NCBI GenBank assembly: GCA_963730115.1
Contig: CAVSQM010000008.1
Location: forward strand, 1-64,000
Origin: DASQFQ01 sp963730115
GTDB taxonomy: Bacteria; Actinomycetota; Thermoleophilia; Solirubrobacterales; Solirubrobacteraceae
Direction: 5' to 3'
Length of the DNA: 64,000 bases
The notes under the pieces were generated by a model, which ran no database searches, was not told the origin of the DNA, and worked only from the letters and a program-made list of their open reading frames with translations. This document shows, in pieces, positions 40,214-52,266 of the stretch. The first letter of the stretch is position 1, and every line of letters begins with the position of its first letter. Both the position numbers and the translations under genes were made by a program.

Positions 40214-40558
40214 ACGGCGCTGGGAGGAGCGGTCCCAGCCGAGGTCGCGCGCAGGCCGGCGGCCGCGGTGCGCCGCCGCGACGAGCAGCACGACCACCAG
40301 CGGTGACGCTGTCGCACGCCAGAGCGCGATCGCCGACCGGCGCCGAGCCGCGGGCGCGCGGGCGTCGAGCACGAGCTCCTGGCCGTCCGCGAACGTCTGC
40401 ACCACCACGAGCGACGACAGCAGCGCCGCCGGGATCAGCACGATCAGCCGGTCCGCCCACAGCGGCAGGTCGCGGCCGCCGAGCGCCACCGGCCCGGCCG
40501 CCTTGATCACGAAGGAGATCACGGTCATCGCCACGATCGTGATCCACACCGCGCTCAT
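40214..40558 (-). CDS. azlD: AzlD-family branched-chain amino-acid exporter subunit (3' end approximate)
   Basis: Starts at ATG 40556-40558 with MSAVWITIVAMTVISFVIKA. AGPVALGGRDLPLWADRLIV and LIPAALLSSLVVVQTFADGQ follow, the AzlD membrane pattern with the RLL-IPAAL block. Then LVLDAR and PLVVVLLVAAA. A frame change near 40350 is needed, and no stop is found before about 40123 in any frame, so the end is an estimate near the convergent PadR stop. With AzlC it forms a two-subunit inner-membrane exporter of branched-chain amino acids. Its ATG overlaps the azlC stop (ATGA). Confidence 0.75.
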
Positions 40559-41222
40559 CGCGACACCGCCCGGCCGGCGAACACCGCGAGCGAGGCGACG
40601 ACCACCGGGATGCCCGGCGGCGTCAGCGGGATCAGCACGAACGTGATCACGGTCGCCACCGCCGCCGTCACGCGCGCGGCGCGTGGTCCCGAGCTCGCTC
40701 CACAGCAGCATGAGGAAGAAGGCGGGGAAGAGCGCGTCGAGCCCCAGCTTGTCGGGGTCGGGGATCGAGTCGCCGACCAGGACGCCCGCGATGGTGCCGA
40801 GTGCCCAGCCCGATGAACTGCGGCAGCGTCGAGCCGAGCAGGCGCTTGACGCCGTACTGCCCCTCGCCGGTGCGGGCGAGGATCAGCGACGCGTCGACCA
40901 CCGCCTGGCCCTCGAGCGCCCGCCGCACCGTGCCGCCGCGCATCGACGGCCCCAGCGCGACCCCGATGGCGAGGAAGCGCGAGGCGATCAGCGTGGCCGC
41001 CACGATCGCGGTGATCGCCGAGCCGCCGGCGCTCAGGACCGCGAGCGTCGCGAACTGCGCCGCGCCCGAGAACACGACCACCGACATCACGACGGGCGCC
41101 ACCGAGCCCCAGCCGACCGTGACCGCGGAGACCCCGAACGACGCGCCGATCAGCGCCGTCGGGATGACGAGCGGCAGAGCCGCCCGGATACCGGCGGCGT
41201 AGGTGTCCTCGGCCTCTTGCAG
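40555..41222 (-). CDS. azlC: AzlC-family branched-chain amino-acid exporter subunit (start uncertain)
   Basis: About 222 residues. YAAGIRAALPLVIPTALIGA and SFGVSAVTVGWGSVAPVVMS are the AzlC opening. SVVVFSGAAQFATLAVLSAG, IVAATLIASRFLAIGVALGP and LLGSTLPQFIGLGTIAGVLV follow. After a frame change near 40800, LFPAFFLMLLWSELG and IPVVVASLAVFAGRAVSR end the protein. No ATG, GTG or TTG lies in the correct frame before the first helix, so a start codon has been lost to an indel or a rare CTG (about 41220) is used. It directly follows the sugar-phosphate transferase stop and is coupled to azlD. Confidence 0.8.
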
Positions 41223-41232
41223 GCGCGAGAGC

Positions 41233-42762
41233 CTAGAACGCGCCGCGCCGCGTGAACACCGCGGGGACCGTCTTGACCAGGATGGTCAGGTCGAGCGCCA
41301 CCGACCAGCGCTCGAGGTAGAGGAAGTCGAGCCGCACGAGGTCGTCGAAGTCGAGCTCCGAGCGGCCCGAGACCTGCCACAGGCCGGTGATGCCGGGGAG
41401 CACGAGGTAGCGCTTCTTGTGCCACTCCTCGAGCTGGTCGAAGTCGCGCTGCGGCAGCGGCCGCGGGCCGACGAGCGACATCTGGCCGAGCAGCACGTTG
41501 ACCAGCTGCGGCAGCTCGTCGAGCGAGAAGCGGCGCAGCATGCGCCCGACGGACGTCATCCGCGGGTCGTCGCGGATCTTGAACAGCGGGCCCGAGGCCT
41601 CGTTGAGCGACTCGACGTCGGCCTGCATCTGGTCGGCGCCCGAGCGCATGGTGCGGAACTTGAAGCACGAGAACGGGTGGCCGCCGATGCCGGGCCGCTG
41701 CGAGCGGTAGAGCACCGGGCCGCGCGAGGAGATGGCGACGGCGATCGAGATCAGCGCCAGCACCGGGCTGAGCACGAGCAGCAGGAACAGCGCGCCGAGG
41801 AAGTCGAACGTGCGCTTGACCGCGTAGTCGAAGCCGTCGAACACCGGCGGGCGCAGCTCGAACAGCGGGACCGACGTGCCGGGCACGAACTCCGCGCGGT
41901 GGACGAGGATCTCCATCGTCGATGGTGCGATCCGCACGGTCACGCCTCGCTGGTGGCACTGGTCGACGAGCTCGACCGCCTGGCTCTGCGGGAAGTCGGG
42001 GTCGGCGATGATGACCTCCTGGACCCGCTGGGCGTCGAGCACCTGGGCGAGGTCCTCGATCCGGCCGAGCGAGCGCAGCCCGTTGTCGGGCCGCGGCGTC
42101 AGCGAGATGAAGCCGACCATCTCGACCGGCGCGTGCACCTCGTCGACGAGCGCGTGCGCGACGTCCTCGATGTGGTTCCCGGAGCCGACGAGCAGCGCGC
42201 GGCGGCGGTAGCCGGCGGCGCGCAGGAGCACGCCGGTGATCTTCTCGTAGGCCCAGCGGATCGAGCCGACGTAGACGATCGCGAAGAACAGCGTGCCGTA
42301 GAAGATGTAGTAGCTCGAGTACTGCTCGCCGTTGACGACCGCGAAGAGCACCGCGACCACCGTGGTCTGGAACAGCGCGGTGACGATCTTCGGCAGGCCG
42401 GGGCGCTGGGCGCGCTCGGCGTAGAGGCCGGAGCGGGCGAACAGCAGCGCGGTCACGAGGTAGGCGAAGGCGATCAGGCTCTTCGCCTCCTCGAACGAGG
42501 TGGCCCACGCCCAGGTGTCGTTGCGGATGACCGCCTTGACCATCAGCGCGGTGAAGATCGCGGCGAACAGGCCGGCGAAGTCGAGCGCCAGCAGCGTGGC
42601 GATGCGAAGGAGGTTGCGCAGGGTCTCCGCGCGGAGGAGGAACGACAGCGCGGGCGGGCGCTTGCGGCGGACGTCGACCGGTGTCAACGGATAGGGCGAC
42701 GGAACGGCTGGATGGCCGTTCGTCGACGTGCTCGGTTTCGTCTCGGTGGTCGTGGGGGCCAC
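41233..42762 (-). CDS. Exopolysaccharide polyprenyl glycosylphosphotransferase (initiating sugar transferase)
   Basis: 509 residues, intact, GTG start at 42760-42762. An N-terminal four-helix membrane part (LLRIATLLALDFAGLFAAIF) is followed by a Rossmann-like CoA-binding-type domain, RRRALLVGSGNHIEDVAHAL and VQEVIIADPDFPQSQAVELV. The C-terminal Bac_transf domain has KRTFDFLGALFLLLVLSPVL, FSCFKFRTMRSGADQMQADV, DELPQLVNVLLGQMSLVGPR and LPQRDFDQLEEWHKKRYLVL plus PGITGLWQVSGRSELDFDDL. These are the conserved WbaP/CpsE motifs. It transfers a hexose-1-phosphate to undecaprenyl phosphate, so with the MraY-type enzyme it gives the locus two possible initiating enzymes. A hairpin covers its ribosome site. 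Confidence 0.93.
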   Translation of the reverse strand: MAPTTTETKPSTSTNGHPAVPSPYPLTPVDVRRKRPPALSFLLRAETLRNLLRIATLLALDFAGLFAAIFTALMVKAVIRNDTWAWATSFEEAKSLIAFAYLVTALLFARSGLYAERAQRPGLPKIVTALFQTTVVAVLFAVVNGEQYSSYYIFYGTLFFAIVYVGSIRWAYEKITGVLLRAAGYRRRALLVGSGNHIEDVAHALVDEVHAPVEMVGFISLTPRPDNGLRSLGRIEDLAQVLDAQRVQEVIIADPDFPQSQAVELVDQCHQRGVTVRIAPSTMEILVHRAEFVPGTSVPLFELRPPVFDGFDYAVKRTFDFLGALFLLLVLSPVLALISIAVAISSRGPVLYRSQRPGIGGHPFSCFKFRTMRSGADQMQADVESLNEASGPLFKIRDDPRMTSVGRMLRRFSLDELPQLVNVLLGQMSLVGPRPLPQRDFDQLEEWHKKRYLVLPGITGLWQVSGRSELDFDDLVRLDFLYLERWSVALDLTILVKTVPAVFTRRGAF

Positions 42763-42775
42763 AGTTGTGTGTTCT

Positions 42776-42796
42776 CCTCCGCAGTAACGCTGGAGG
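42776..42796 (-). promoter_or_regulatory. Shine-Dalgarno-sequestering hairpin before the sugar transferase
   Basis: On the coding strand CCTCC (42796-42792), an 11-base loop and GGAGG (42780-42776) can pair. The GGAGG is the only good ribosome site, 13 bases before the GTG start. Pairing would mask it, so expression could depend on RNA structure. The evidence is only a 5-bp stem. Confidence 0.35.
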
Positions 42797-42820
42797 TTCG
42801 TGCGAGTTCCGGGTTTGCCT

Positions 42821-43771
<951 letters not shown>

Positions 43772-44655
43772 GGCGGCTTAGCATAGCCCGCATGACAGAG
43801 TTTCCGACAGTTCGGGTTGCAGCCGTCCAGGCGACCCCGGTGATCCTCGACGCCTCGGCGTCCGTCGACAAGGCGATCCGGCTGATCGAGGAGGCCGCCG
43901 GCCACGGCGCCCAGCTCGTCGTCCTGCCGGAGACGTTCGTGCCCCTCTATCCCTCCAACGCGTGGGCGAAGGGCGCCTCGGGGTTCGGGGGCTGGGACGA
44001 GCTGTGGGAGCGGCTGTGGGAGCAGTCGGTCGACGTGCCCGGGCCGCTGGTGGAGAGGCTGGAGGCGGCGTGCGCGCGGCTCGGCGTGTGGGTGGCGATC
44101 GGCGTCAACGAGCGCGAGGCGCAGCGGCCCGGGATCGCTGTACAACGCGCTGCTGCTGATCGGGCCGGAGGGGCTCGTGCACAAGCACCGCAAGCTGATG
44201 CCGACCCAGCACGAGCGGCTGTTCCACGGCATCGGCGAGGGCGGCGACCTCGACGTCGCCGCCACCGAGCTGGGGCGGATCGGCGGGCTGATCTGCTGGG
44301 AGAACCGGATGCCGCTGGCGCGCTACGCGGTCTACCGCGGCGGGCCGCAGATCTGGGTGGCGCCGACCGCCGACGACTCAGACGGCTGGCTCGCCTCGAT
44401 GCGCCACATCGCGATCGAGTCGGGCGCGTTCGTCGTCTCGGTGCCGCAGTACATCCCGGGCGCGGCGTTCCCGGACGACTTCCCGGTGCCGATCGACCGT
44501 GAGCGCATCTACGGGCGCGGCGGCGCGGCGATCGTCTCGCCGGCCGACGGCGAGGTGCTCGAGGGGCCGCTGTACGACCGCGAGGGCATGGTGGTGACGG
44601 ACTGCGACCTGCGCGAGGGGCTGCACGCGAAGCGCTTCTTCGACGCGGTCGGCCA

Positions 44656-46224
<1,569 letters not shown>

Positions 46225-46249
46225 GAGTGAAGCTCCAGGGTCCGAGTCG

Positions 46250-46264
46250 GCCCGCGTGGCGGGC
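46250..46264 (-). promoter_or_regulatory. Leader hairpin upstream of the ABC-F gene
   Basis: GCCCGC, loop of three, GCGGGC in the leader, about 25 bases before the ABC-F start. ABC-F genes of this kind are often controlled by leader attenuation. No clear leader peptide is seen. Confidence 0.35.
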
Positions 46265-46308
46265 GGTGGTGGAATCGGGGGCCTAGTTCTTCACGCGCTC
46301 CAGCGTAC

Positions 46309-46324
46309 GCGGCGAGGACGCCGC
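46309..46324 (-). terminator. Hairpin between selB and the ABC-F gene
   Basis: GCGGCG, loop of four, CGCCGC, starting 12 bases after the selB stop. There is no T-run. It may end the selB transcript or act as part of the ABC-F leader. Confidence 0.35.
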
Positions 46325-46335
46325 GCGTGGTAGGG

Positions 46336-47868
46336 CTAGCTCCCCTTCTTGCGCAGCACCCGCTCGTCGCCGACCCGCAGCGTCACGCGCTCGGCGTCGA
46401 GCAGCTCGAGCAGGGCCTGGGCGTAGCGGCGCGAGGTGCCGAGCTCGTCGCGGAGCGAGGCGATGGTCACGCTGCCGTCGCGCTCGACGAGGGCGGTCAC
46501 CGTCCGCGTCAACTCGGCGACCGCCTCGCGGTGGATGTGCATGTCCCGCCCGAGCCGCACGACCCGCCCGTGCTCGCGCAGCGCGGCGAGCTCGGCGGGC
46601 GCGTCGTCGGCCGGCGGCTGGAGGCCGGCGTCGCGGAGCCGCTCCTCGACCGCGAGCGCCTCCTCGCTGAGCGGAGCCCTCGAGGAACTCTCAGGGGGCT
46701 CGGACTCCGTTGAGGGTTCGGGTTGAGGGTCGGGCTCGCCGCGTTCGCGGCGGGCGAGGCGGGCGAGCAGGTCGCGGCTCGGGCCGTGGCGGGGTGGGTC
46801 GGGGTCGAGCACGATGCCGCCACCGAGCGTGTCCGGCGGCGCGAGGGCGCGGATGACGACGCGGTCGCCGAGGGCGGGGACGAGCGGCTGCTCGAGGCGG
46901 AGCTGGAAGTAGCGGCCGCCGAGCTCCGCGAGCCGGGCGGGCGCCACGCGGGTGCCGTGGTGGACGGCGACGCGGGTGCCGTTGTCGGGGCGGGCGTCGG
47001 GTGTCGCCCAAGCGAGCGTGACGTCGAGCCGAAAAGAAGCCTTCGGCGGAGCCGACGCCGTGCCGCCGCCGGAGGTCGCCGCCGAGCCGGCTGCGGTCCG
47101 TGGGCCTTCGGCCGCCACCACGACGTCGCCGCGCGCCACCTCGTCGCGCGCCACGCCGACGAGGTTGAGCGCCACCCGCTGGCCGGCCTCGGCGCGCTCG
47201 ACGGGCTCGTCGTGGACCTGGACGGCGCGGATGCGGGTCGTCGTGCCGGCGGGGAGGATGCGGACCTCGTCGCCGCGCGCGGCGGTGCCCTCCCACAGCG
47301 TGCCGGTCACCACCGTGCCCGCGCCGCGGATCGTGAACGAGCGGTCGACGTGGAGGCGCAGCGCGCCGCCGAACGCGCGGCCGGGCACGCGGGCTGCGGC
47401 GCGGTCGAGCGCGGCGCGGAGCTCGTCGAGGCCGCGGCCGGTGGGCGCCGCCACCGGCACGATCTCCGCGCCCGGCAGCAGCTCGGCCGCCTCCGCGCTC
47501 GCCAGCTCGGGATCGGCGAGGTCGGCCTTGGTGATCGCGACGACGCCCGTCTCCACGCCCAGCGCGGCGAGCACGGCGGCGTGCTCGCGCGTCTGCGGCA
47601 TCACGCCGTCGTCGGCGGCGACGACCATCAGGTAGAGGTCGATGCCCGTCGCGCCCGCGACCATCGTCCGCACGAACCGCTCGTGGCCGGGCACGTCGAC
47701 CACCGACAGGCGCCGCCCCGACGGCAGCTCGAGCGGCGCGTAGCCGAGCTCGATCGAGATCCCGCGCGCCTGCTCCTCCGGCAGGCGGTCGGTGTCGACG
47801 CCGGTGAGCGCGCGCACCAGGACGGTCTTGCCGTGGTCGATGTGGCCGGCGGTGCCGAGGGTGGTCAC
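46336..47868 (-). CDS. selB: Selenocysteine-specific elongation factor
   Basis: 510 residues, intact, GTG start. TLGTAGHIDHGKTVLVRALT is the G1 loop, with GISIELGYAPLELPSGRRLS (switch), VVDVPGHERFVRTMVAGATG (G3) and VVAITKADLADPELASAEAA (G4). Beta-barrel domains include GALRLHVDRSFTIRGAGTVV plus TGTLWEGTAARGDEVRILPA. A winged-helix C-terminus (LVERDGSVTIASLRDELGTS, RRYAQALLELLDAERVTLRV) reads the SECIS hairpin. The DVPGHERFVRTMV block and C-terminal winged helices separate SelB from EF-Tu. It delivers Sec-tRNA to UGA codons. selA lies 3 kb away on the same strand, but no tRNA-Sec was found in the window. Confidence 0.95.
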   Translation of the reverse strand: MTTLGTAGHIDHGKTVLVRALTGVDTDRLPEEQARGISIELGYAPLELPSGRRLSVVDVPGHERFVRTMVAGATGIDLYLMVVAADDGVMPQTREHAAVLAALGVETGVVAITKADLADPELASAEAAELLPGAEIVPVAAPTGRGLDELRAALDRAAARVPGRAFGGALRLHVDRSFTIRGAGTVVTGTLWEGTAARGDEVRILPAGTTTRIRAVQVHDEPVERAEAGQRVALNLVGVARDEVARGDVVVAAEGPRTAAGSAATSGGGTASAPPKASFRLDVTLAWATPDARPDNGTRVAVHHGTRVAPARLAELGGRYFQLRLEQPLVPALGDRVVIRALAPPDTLGGGIVLDPDPPRHGPSRDLLARLARRERGEPDPQPEPSTESEPPESSSRAPLSEEALAVEERLRDAGLQPPADDAPAELAALREHGRVVRLGRDMHIHREAVAELTRTVTALVERDGSVTIASLRDELGTSRRYAQALLELLDAERVTLRVGDERVLRKKGS

Positions 47869-47875
47869 ACGTGGA

Positions 47876-48926
47876 TCATGGCGGCGTGAGCTTGAGGATC
47901 CGGTCGTCGTCGTCGCTCGGGTCGCCGCGGCCGTCCTTGTTGCTCGTCAGCACGTACAGCGCGCCGTCCGGGCCCTGGGCGACGTCGCGCAGCCGCCCGT
48001 ACTCGCCCTCGAGCAGCGCCTCGTTGCGGGTCGCCTCGTCGCCGTCGAACGACACCCGCCGCAGCTGCTCGCCGATCAGGTTCGCGAACACGAAGTCGCC
48101 CTCCCACGACGAGCTGCCGGTCACGAACGTCGCGCCCGACGGCGCGATGACGTCCTCGTAGTTGACGATCGGCTCGGTGCCGCCGCCGTCCGGCCAGCCG
48201 TAGTTGCCGCCCTCCTCGAGCACGTTGACCTCGTCGTCGCTGTCCGGCCCGAGCTCGGTGATCACCGGCCGGTCCGTGCCCGGCTCCCAGTCGATCCCCT
48301 GGACGTTGCGGTGGCCCTTGGTGAACACCTCGGGCTCGACGTCGTCGGAGCGGAAGTCATCGGTGCGGAGGATCTTGCCGTTGAGGCTGTCGTCGTCCTG
48401 GGCGAGCTGGTCGTTCGCCGGCCTCGCCGGTGGTGATGTAGAGCTGCCCGTCGGGGCCGAAGGCGAGCCGGCCGCCGTCGTGGATCGGGCCCGACTCGAT
48501 GCCGCTCACGACGACGCCGTCGAGCTCGAGCTGGTCGTTCTCGAAGCGGAAGCGCGCGACGAGGTTCTCGGCCGGGGTCGTGAAGTAGAGGTAGACGAAG
48601 GGGTTCTGCTCGAACTCCGGGTCGATCGCGAGCCCGAGCAGGCCGCTCTCGGAGCCGTCGGTCTCGACGACGTCCTCGACGAAGCCGACCGGCTCCTCCT
48701 GCAGCGTGCCGTCCTCGTCCAGCAGCCGCACGCGCCCGGGCCGCTCGGTGACGAGCGCGCGCCCGTCGGGGAGCCAGTCGATCGCCCACGGCGTGTCGAG
48801 CCCGGTGGCGACGGTCTCGACCTGCAGGTCGGCCTGGTCGGGCGAGCTGTCGTCGTTGCCGTCGTCGCCGCCGCCACAGCCGGCGAGCAGCACGAGGACG
48901 GCGACGCAGGGGAGCAGGCGGCGCAT
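47876..48926 (-). CDS. PQQ-dependent sugar dehydrogenase-like lipoprotein (six-bladed propeller)
   Basis: About 350 residues from ATG 48924-48926. MRRLLPCVAVLVLLAGCGGG is a lipobox signal peptide (LAGC), so it is probably anchored outside the membrane. The mature part has VATGLDTPWAIDWLPDGRAL, VTERPGRVRLLDEDG and GLLGLAIDPEFEQNPFVYLY. Then GPIHDGGRLAFGPDGQLYIT, FTKGHRNVQGIDWEP, EEGGNYGWPDGGG and QGPDGALYVLTSNKDGRGDP. These are glucose/sorbosone dehydrogenase propeller motifs; HRNxQG and GWP blocks are typical. A frame change near 48425 is needed. Oxidises aldoses in the periplasm in characterised relatives. Ends 8 bp before the selB start. Confidence 0.85.
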
Positions 48927-48945
48927 CCCTCTAGCGTGCCACGTC

Positions 48946-49976
48946 ATGGATCCCTCCCTGCTGGCGCGGCAGTTCCGCAGCTTCGGGACCGAGGCGGTGG
49001 GCGCCGACTCGCCGCTCTACGCGCGCGTCTGCGAGCTCGTCGCGGACTCCCCGGAGCTGCTGAGCGTGGCGGTCCGCTCGGCGGAGACGACGCCGATGAT
49101 CTTCCTGGCCGCGATCCACGACGAGCTGCTGCGCGACCCCGACGACGAGCTCGCCGCCTACTACCCGACGGTCGGCGGCACGCGCGCGGCCGACGACGCG
49201 CTGGCCGCCGCGCTCACCGGCTTCTGCGCCGCTCGCGAGCCGCAGCTCGCCGGCACGCTCGCCGTGCGCCGCACGCAGACCAACGAGACCGCCCGCTGCG
49301 CCGGGCTGCTGCCGGCGTTCGCGGCGATCGCCGGCGGGCGGCCGCTCGCGCAGATCGAGATCGGCGCGAGCGCGGGGCTGAACGGGCTGTGGGACCACTA
49401 CGCCTACGACTACGCAGGAACGGTCGCGGGGGATCCCGACTCGGCGCTGCGGATCGCCTGCGAGCTGCGCGGCGGCGGCGCGCCGCCGCTCGACCCGCCG
49501 CACGTGGCCTGGCGCGCCGGCATCGACCTCTCCCCCGTCGACCTGCGCGATCCCCGCGGAGGTCCGCTGGCTGCGCGCGTGCGTGTGGCCCGACCAGCGC
49601 GCGCGGCACGAGCGACTCGAGGCCGCGCTGACGGTCGCGCGCGAGCACGGCCCGGTCGACATCCGCCGCGGCGACGCGCTCGCGCTGCTGCCGGGCGTGA
49701 TCGAGTCGGCGCCCGCGGGCGCGCTGCTGTGCGTCTTCCACACCGCCGCGCTCGCCTACTTCACGCCCGAGCAGGTGGCCGAGCTGGGCACGCTGCTCGC
49801 GGGGCTCGACCGCGAGGTCGCCTGGGTCGGCGGCGAGGCGCCGGGCGTGCTCGTCGGCGAGGCCCGCCCGCCGCGCTCGCCGCTGCACTTCGCGCTCGCG
49901 GCCGGGCGAGCCGGGCCACCTCGCGGAGGTCGGCCGGATGGGCCACCACGGCGGCTGGCTCGAGTGGCTCGGCTAG
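48946..49976 (+). CDS. DUF2332 domain-containing protein
   Basis: About 343 residues from ATG 48946. SLLARQFRSFGTEAVGADSP and LYARVCELVADSPELLSVAV open the DUF2332 domain. AAIHDELLRDPDDELAAYYP, VRRTQTNETARCAGLLPAFA and LAQIEIGASAGLNGLWDHYA (a SAM-like glycine loop) follow. ALLPGVIESAPAGALLCVFH and TAALAYFTPEQVAELGTLLA come later. Frame changes lie near 49555 and 49905. The repaired C-terminus is GRMGHHGGWLEWLG. The GASAGLNL block suggests a methyltransferase-like fold, but activity is not established. Its TAG is shared, as a CTAG, with the stop of the opposite-strand gene. Confidence 0.8.
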
Positions 49977-50886
49977 GGGTAGGCGCGCTCGAAGCGGCCG
50001 GCCGGCGTTGCCGATCACGTAGCGGCCGCGCGTGAAGTAGACGACCCACCGCAGCCCGTCGCTGACGTCCTGCGGCACCGCGTACTGCAGCTCGGAGATC
50101 GGCACGCCGTGCTCGCGCGCGCCGCGGCGGGCGAGCCGCTGCGGCGCGCCCGGGTTGAGCTTGGCGAACGGGATCGTCGAGACGTTGTCGAAGCCGGGGC
50201 CGGAGTCGGAGCCGAAGCGCTCGAGCTCGCCGCCGGGCTGGATCTGCACGTGCCGCAGGCGGCCCTCGTCGGTCAGCAGCGTCGCGTCGATGCGGTCGGG
50301 CGCGAGCCGGAGGTTGGTGAGCTTGGTGTTCTCGTCGGAGCGGAGCGTGCGCAGGGCGGCGGCGACGTTGGCCCGCCGCATCAGCGAGTCCTTGCTCAGG
50401 CCGGTCGGCTTCGGACCGGGGTTCAGGTCGGGCACGCTGCCGATCTCGGGCGCGCGGATGACCTTCTCGACGCCGTCGATGCTGTCGCCGACCGAGCTGA
50501 CCAGGCTCACGACGCCGCCGATCGCGACGGCGCCGACAGCGAGCAGGACGACGAGCGCGATCAGGCAGCCCTTGGCGCTGCCCGAGCGGCGGACGGTGAC
50601 GGTCCTCCGGCCGGATCCGGTGGCGGCGGCCTGCTGGAGCGTGCCGCTGAGCTGGGCGGCGAGCCGGCGGCGCTGCTCCTCGTCGGCCGGAGACGGCGTC
50701 GGGGGCGCGGGCTGGGACCGGCGCGGGCTGCGCCGGTGCGGACTCGGTCCAGCCCGACTCCTCCTCGGCCGGCTTGGCCTCCGGATACGCCGACTCGCGC
50801 CAGTCAGGGGCCTCGGACGGGCTCCCGCCGAGGCCCTCGAGGGTGTCCTCCCCGATCTCCCGCCCGAACGCGTCGTACTTCGGCAC
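49973..50886 (-). CDS. Unknown single-pass membrane protein
   Basis: About 304 residues from a GTG at 50884-50886. MPKYDAFGREIGEDTLEGLG is an acidic cytoplasmic tail with a Pro/Ala-rich linker. After a frame change near 50710, DEEQRRRLAAQLSGTLQQAA and SAKGCLIALVVLLAVGAVAI form one helix. The extracytoplasmic part has SLMRRANVAAALRTLRSDEN, TKLTNLRLAPDRIDATLLTD, VSTIPFAKLNPGAPQRLARR and LQYAVPQDVSDGLRWVVYFT, ending RGRYVIGN plus (repaired) AGGRFERAYP. It resembles the sensory/YpeB-like extracellular folds of actinobacterial membrane proteins, but I cannot assign a family. Upstream of a DUF2332 gene in convergent orientation, with stops overlapping in a CTAG. Confidence 0.65.
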
Positions 50887-50917
50887 GCGCCGATCAGACC
50901 GGACCGGGCGCCGCGCG

Positions 50918-52207
50918 TCAACCGGCGAGCGCGGCGCGGACCAGCTCGATCTCGTCGTCGGCGAGCGTGCGGGGGTCGAGCAGGAGGCGGCCGTCCTGGA
51001 TCCGGCCGACCACCGGCGGATCGGCGGTCCGGAGGCGCGCGGCGAGCGCCTCGGCGTCGCCGGGGAGCGCGACCGCCGGGCCCGGCAGCTCGAGCAGCGG
51101 CAGCGCCCCGCCGCCGACCTTGGCGGTCGACTCGACGATCTCGCCGATCCCGTCGGCCAGCCGCTCGGCGCGCGCCCGCAGGCTCGCCTCGTCGGCGGTG
51201 AGCATCTGCAGCACCGGGACCGCGTGCGCGGTCGGGTCGCGGTAGAGGCGCAGCGTGGCCTCGAGCGCGGCGAGCGAGAGCTTGTCGAGCCGCAGCGCGC
51301 GGGCGAGCGGGTGCTGCTTGGCTGCCGCGACCGCGTCCGCGCGGCCCACCATCAGCCCCGCCTGCGGGCCGCCCAGCAGCTTGTCTCCGGAGAAGCACAC
51401 GAGCGCGGCGCCGGCGCGCACCGAGCGGCGCACCGGTGGCTCGTCGGCCAGCACGGCCAGGTCCTCGGCGAGGTTGCCGGAGCCGACGTCGTCGATCACC
51501 GGCACGCCGAGCTCGCACAGCTCCTCGATCTCCACCTCCTGGACGAAGCCGAGCTGGCGGAAGTTGGACGGGTGCGCGCGCAGGATCGCGCCGGTGCGGT
51601 CACCGATGGCGCCGGCGTAGTCGGCGCGGCGGGTGCGGTTGGTGGTGCCGACCTCGACGAGCGTCGCGCCGGCCTGCGCGACCACGTCGGGCACGCGGAA
51701 GCCGCCGCCGATCTCGACGAGCTGCCCGCGCGAGACCACGATCTCGCGGCCCGGGCCGGCGAGCGCCGCGGCGGCGAGCAGCACCGCGGCGGCGCAGTTG
51801 TTGACGGCGAGCGCCGCCTCGGCGCCGGTGAGCTCGGCGAGCAGCGGCTCGACGTGGTCATGGCGCGAACCACGGCGCCCGCTCGCGGCGTCCCACTCGA
51901 GCGTCGAGTAGCCCTCCGCGGCGCGGGCGACCGCCTCGCGCGCCGCCGCAGCGAGCGGCGCGCGGCCGAGGTTCGTGTGGACGATCACGCCGGTGGCGTT
52001 GAGCACCCGCCGCAGCGACGGCTGCTCGGCGCGCGCGAGCCGCTCGCGGGCACGGGCGACGAGGTCGGGCTCGTCCGACGCGCCCGCGCGCAGCTCGGCC
52101 CGCCGCTCGTCGATGACCGCGCGTGCCGCCGCCACCGCCAGCGCGTGCGGCGCGTCGAGCTGCGCCGCGATGCGGTCGACGGCGGGCAATGACCGGAGCC
52201 CCTCCAT
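50918..52207 (-). CDS. selA: L-seryl-tRNA(Sec) selenium transferase
   Basis: 430 residues, intact, ATG at 52205-52207. RSLPAVDRIAAQL opens the family, followed by RVLNATGVIVHTNLGRAPLA, EGYSTLEWDAASGRRGSRHD and AVNNCAAAVLLAAAALAGPG. The PLP-lysine block is VCFSGDKLLGGPQAGLMVGR. VIDDVGSGNLAEDLAVLADE and LRLYRDPTAHAVPVLQMLTA also fit. It converts Ser-tRNA(Sec) to Sec-tRNA(Sec) using selenophosphate. It pairs functionally with selB at 46336-47868. selC and selD were not seen here. The 5' end is divergent, about 60 bp from the effector-like gene. Confidence 0.95.
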   Translation of the reverse strand: MEGLRSLPAVDRIAAQLDAPHALAVAAARAVIDERRAELRAGASDEPDLVARARERLARAEQPSLRRVLNATGVIVHTNLGRAPLAAAAREAVARAAEGYSTLEWDAASGRRGSRHDHVEPLLAELTGAEAALAVNNCAAAVLLAAAALAGPGREIVVSRGQLVEIGGGFRVPDVVAQAGATLVEVGTTNRTRRADYAGAIGDRTGAILRAHPSNFRQLGFVQEVEIEELCELGVPVIDDVGSGNLAEDLAVLADEPPVRRSVRAGAALVCFSGDKLLGGPQAGLMVGRADAVAAAKQHPLARALRLDKLSLAALEATLRLYRDPTAHAVPVLQMLTADEASLRARAERLADGIGEIVESTAKVGGGALPLLELPGPAVALPGDAEALAARLRTADPPVVGRIQDGRLLLDPRTLADDEIELVRAALAG

Positions 52208-52266
52208 GACGCGGAAGGCTACGCGGCCCTGACGGCTGCACCTATGGGCAGCGACGCTCTGGTTGC

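Noticed and set aside
46292..46303. GTG-AAG-AAC-TAG as a leader peptide of the ABC-F gene
   Set aside because: Only three codons, with GGAG too close to the start; not enough evidence.
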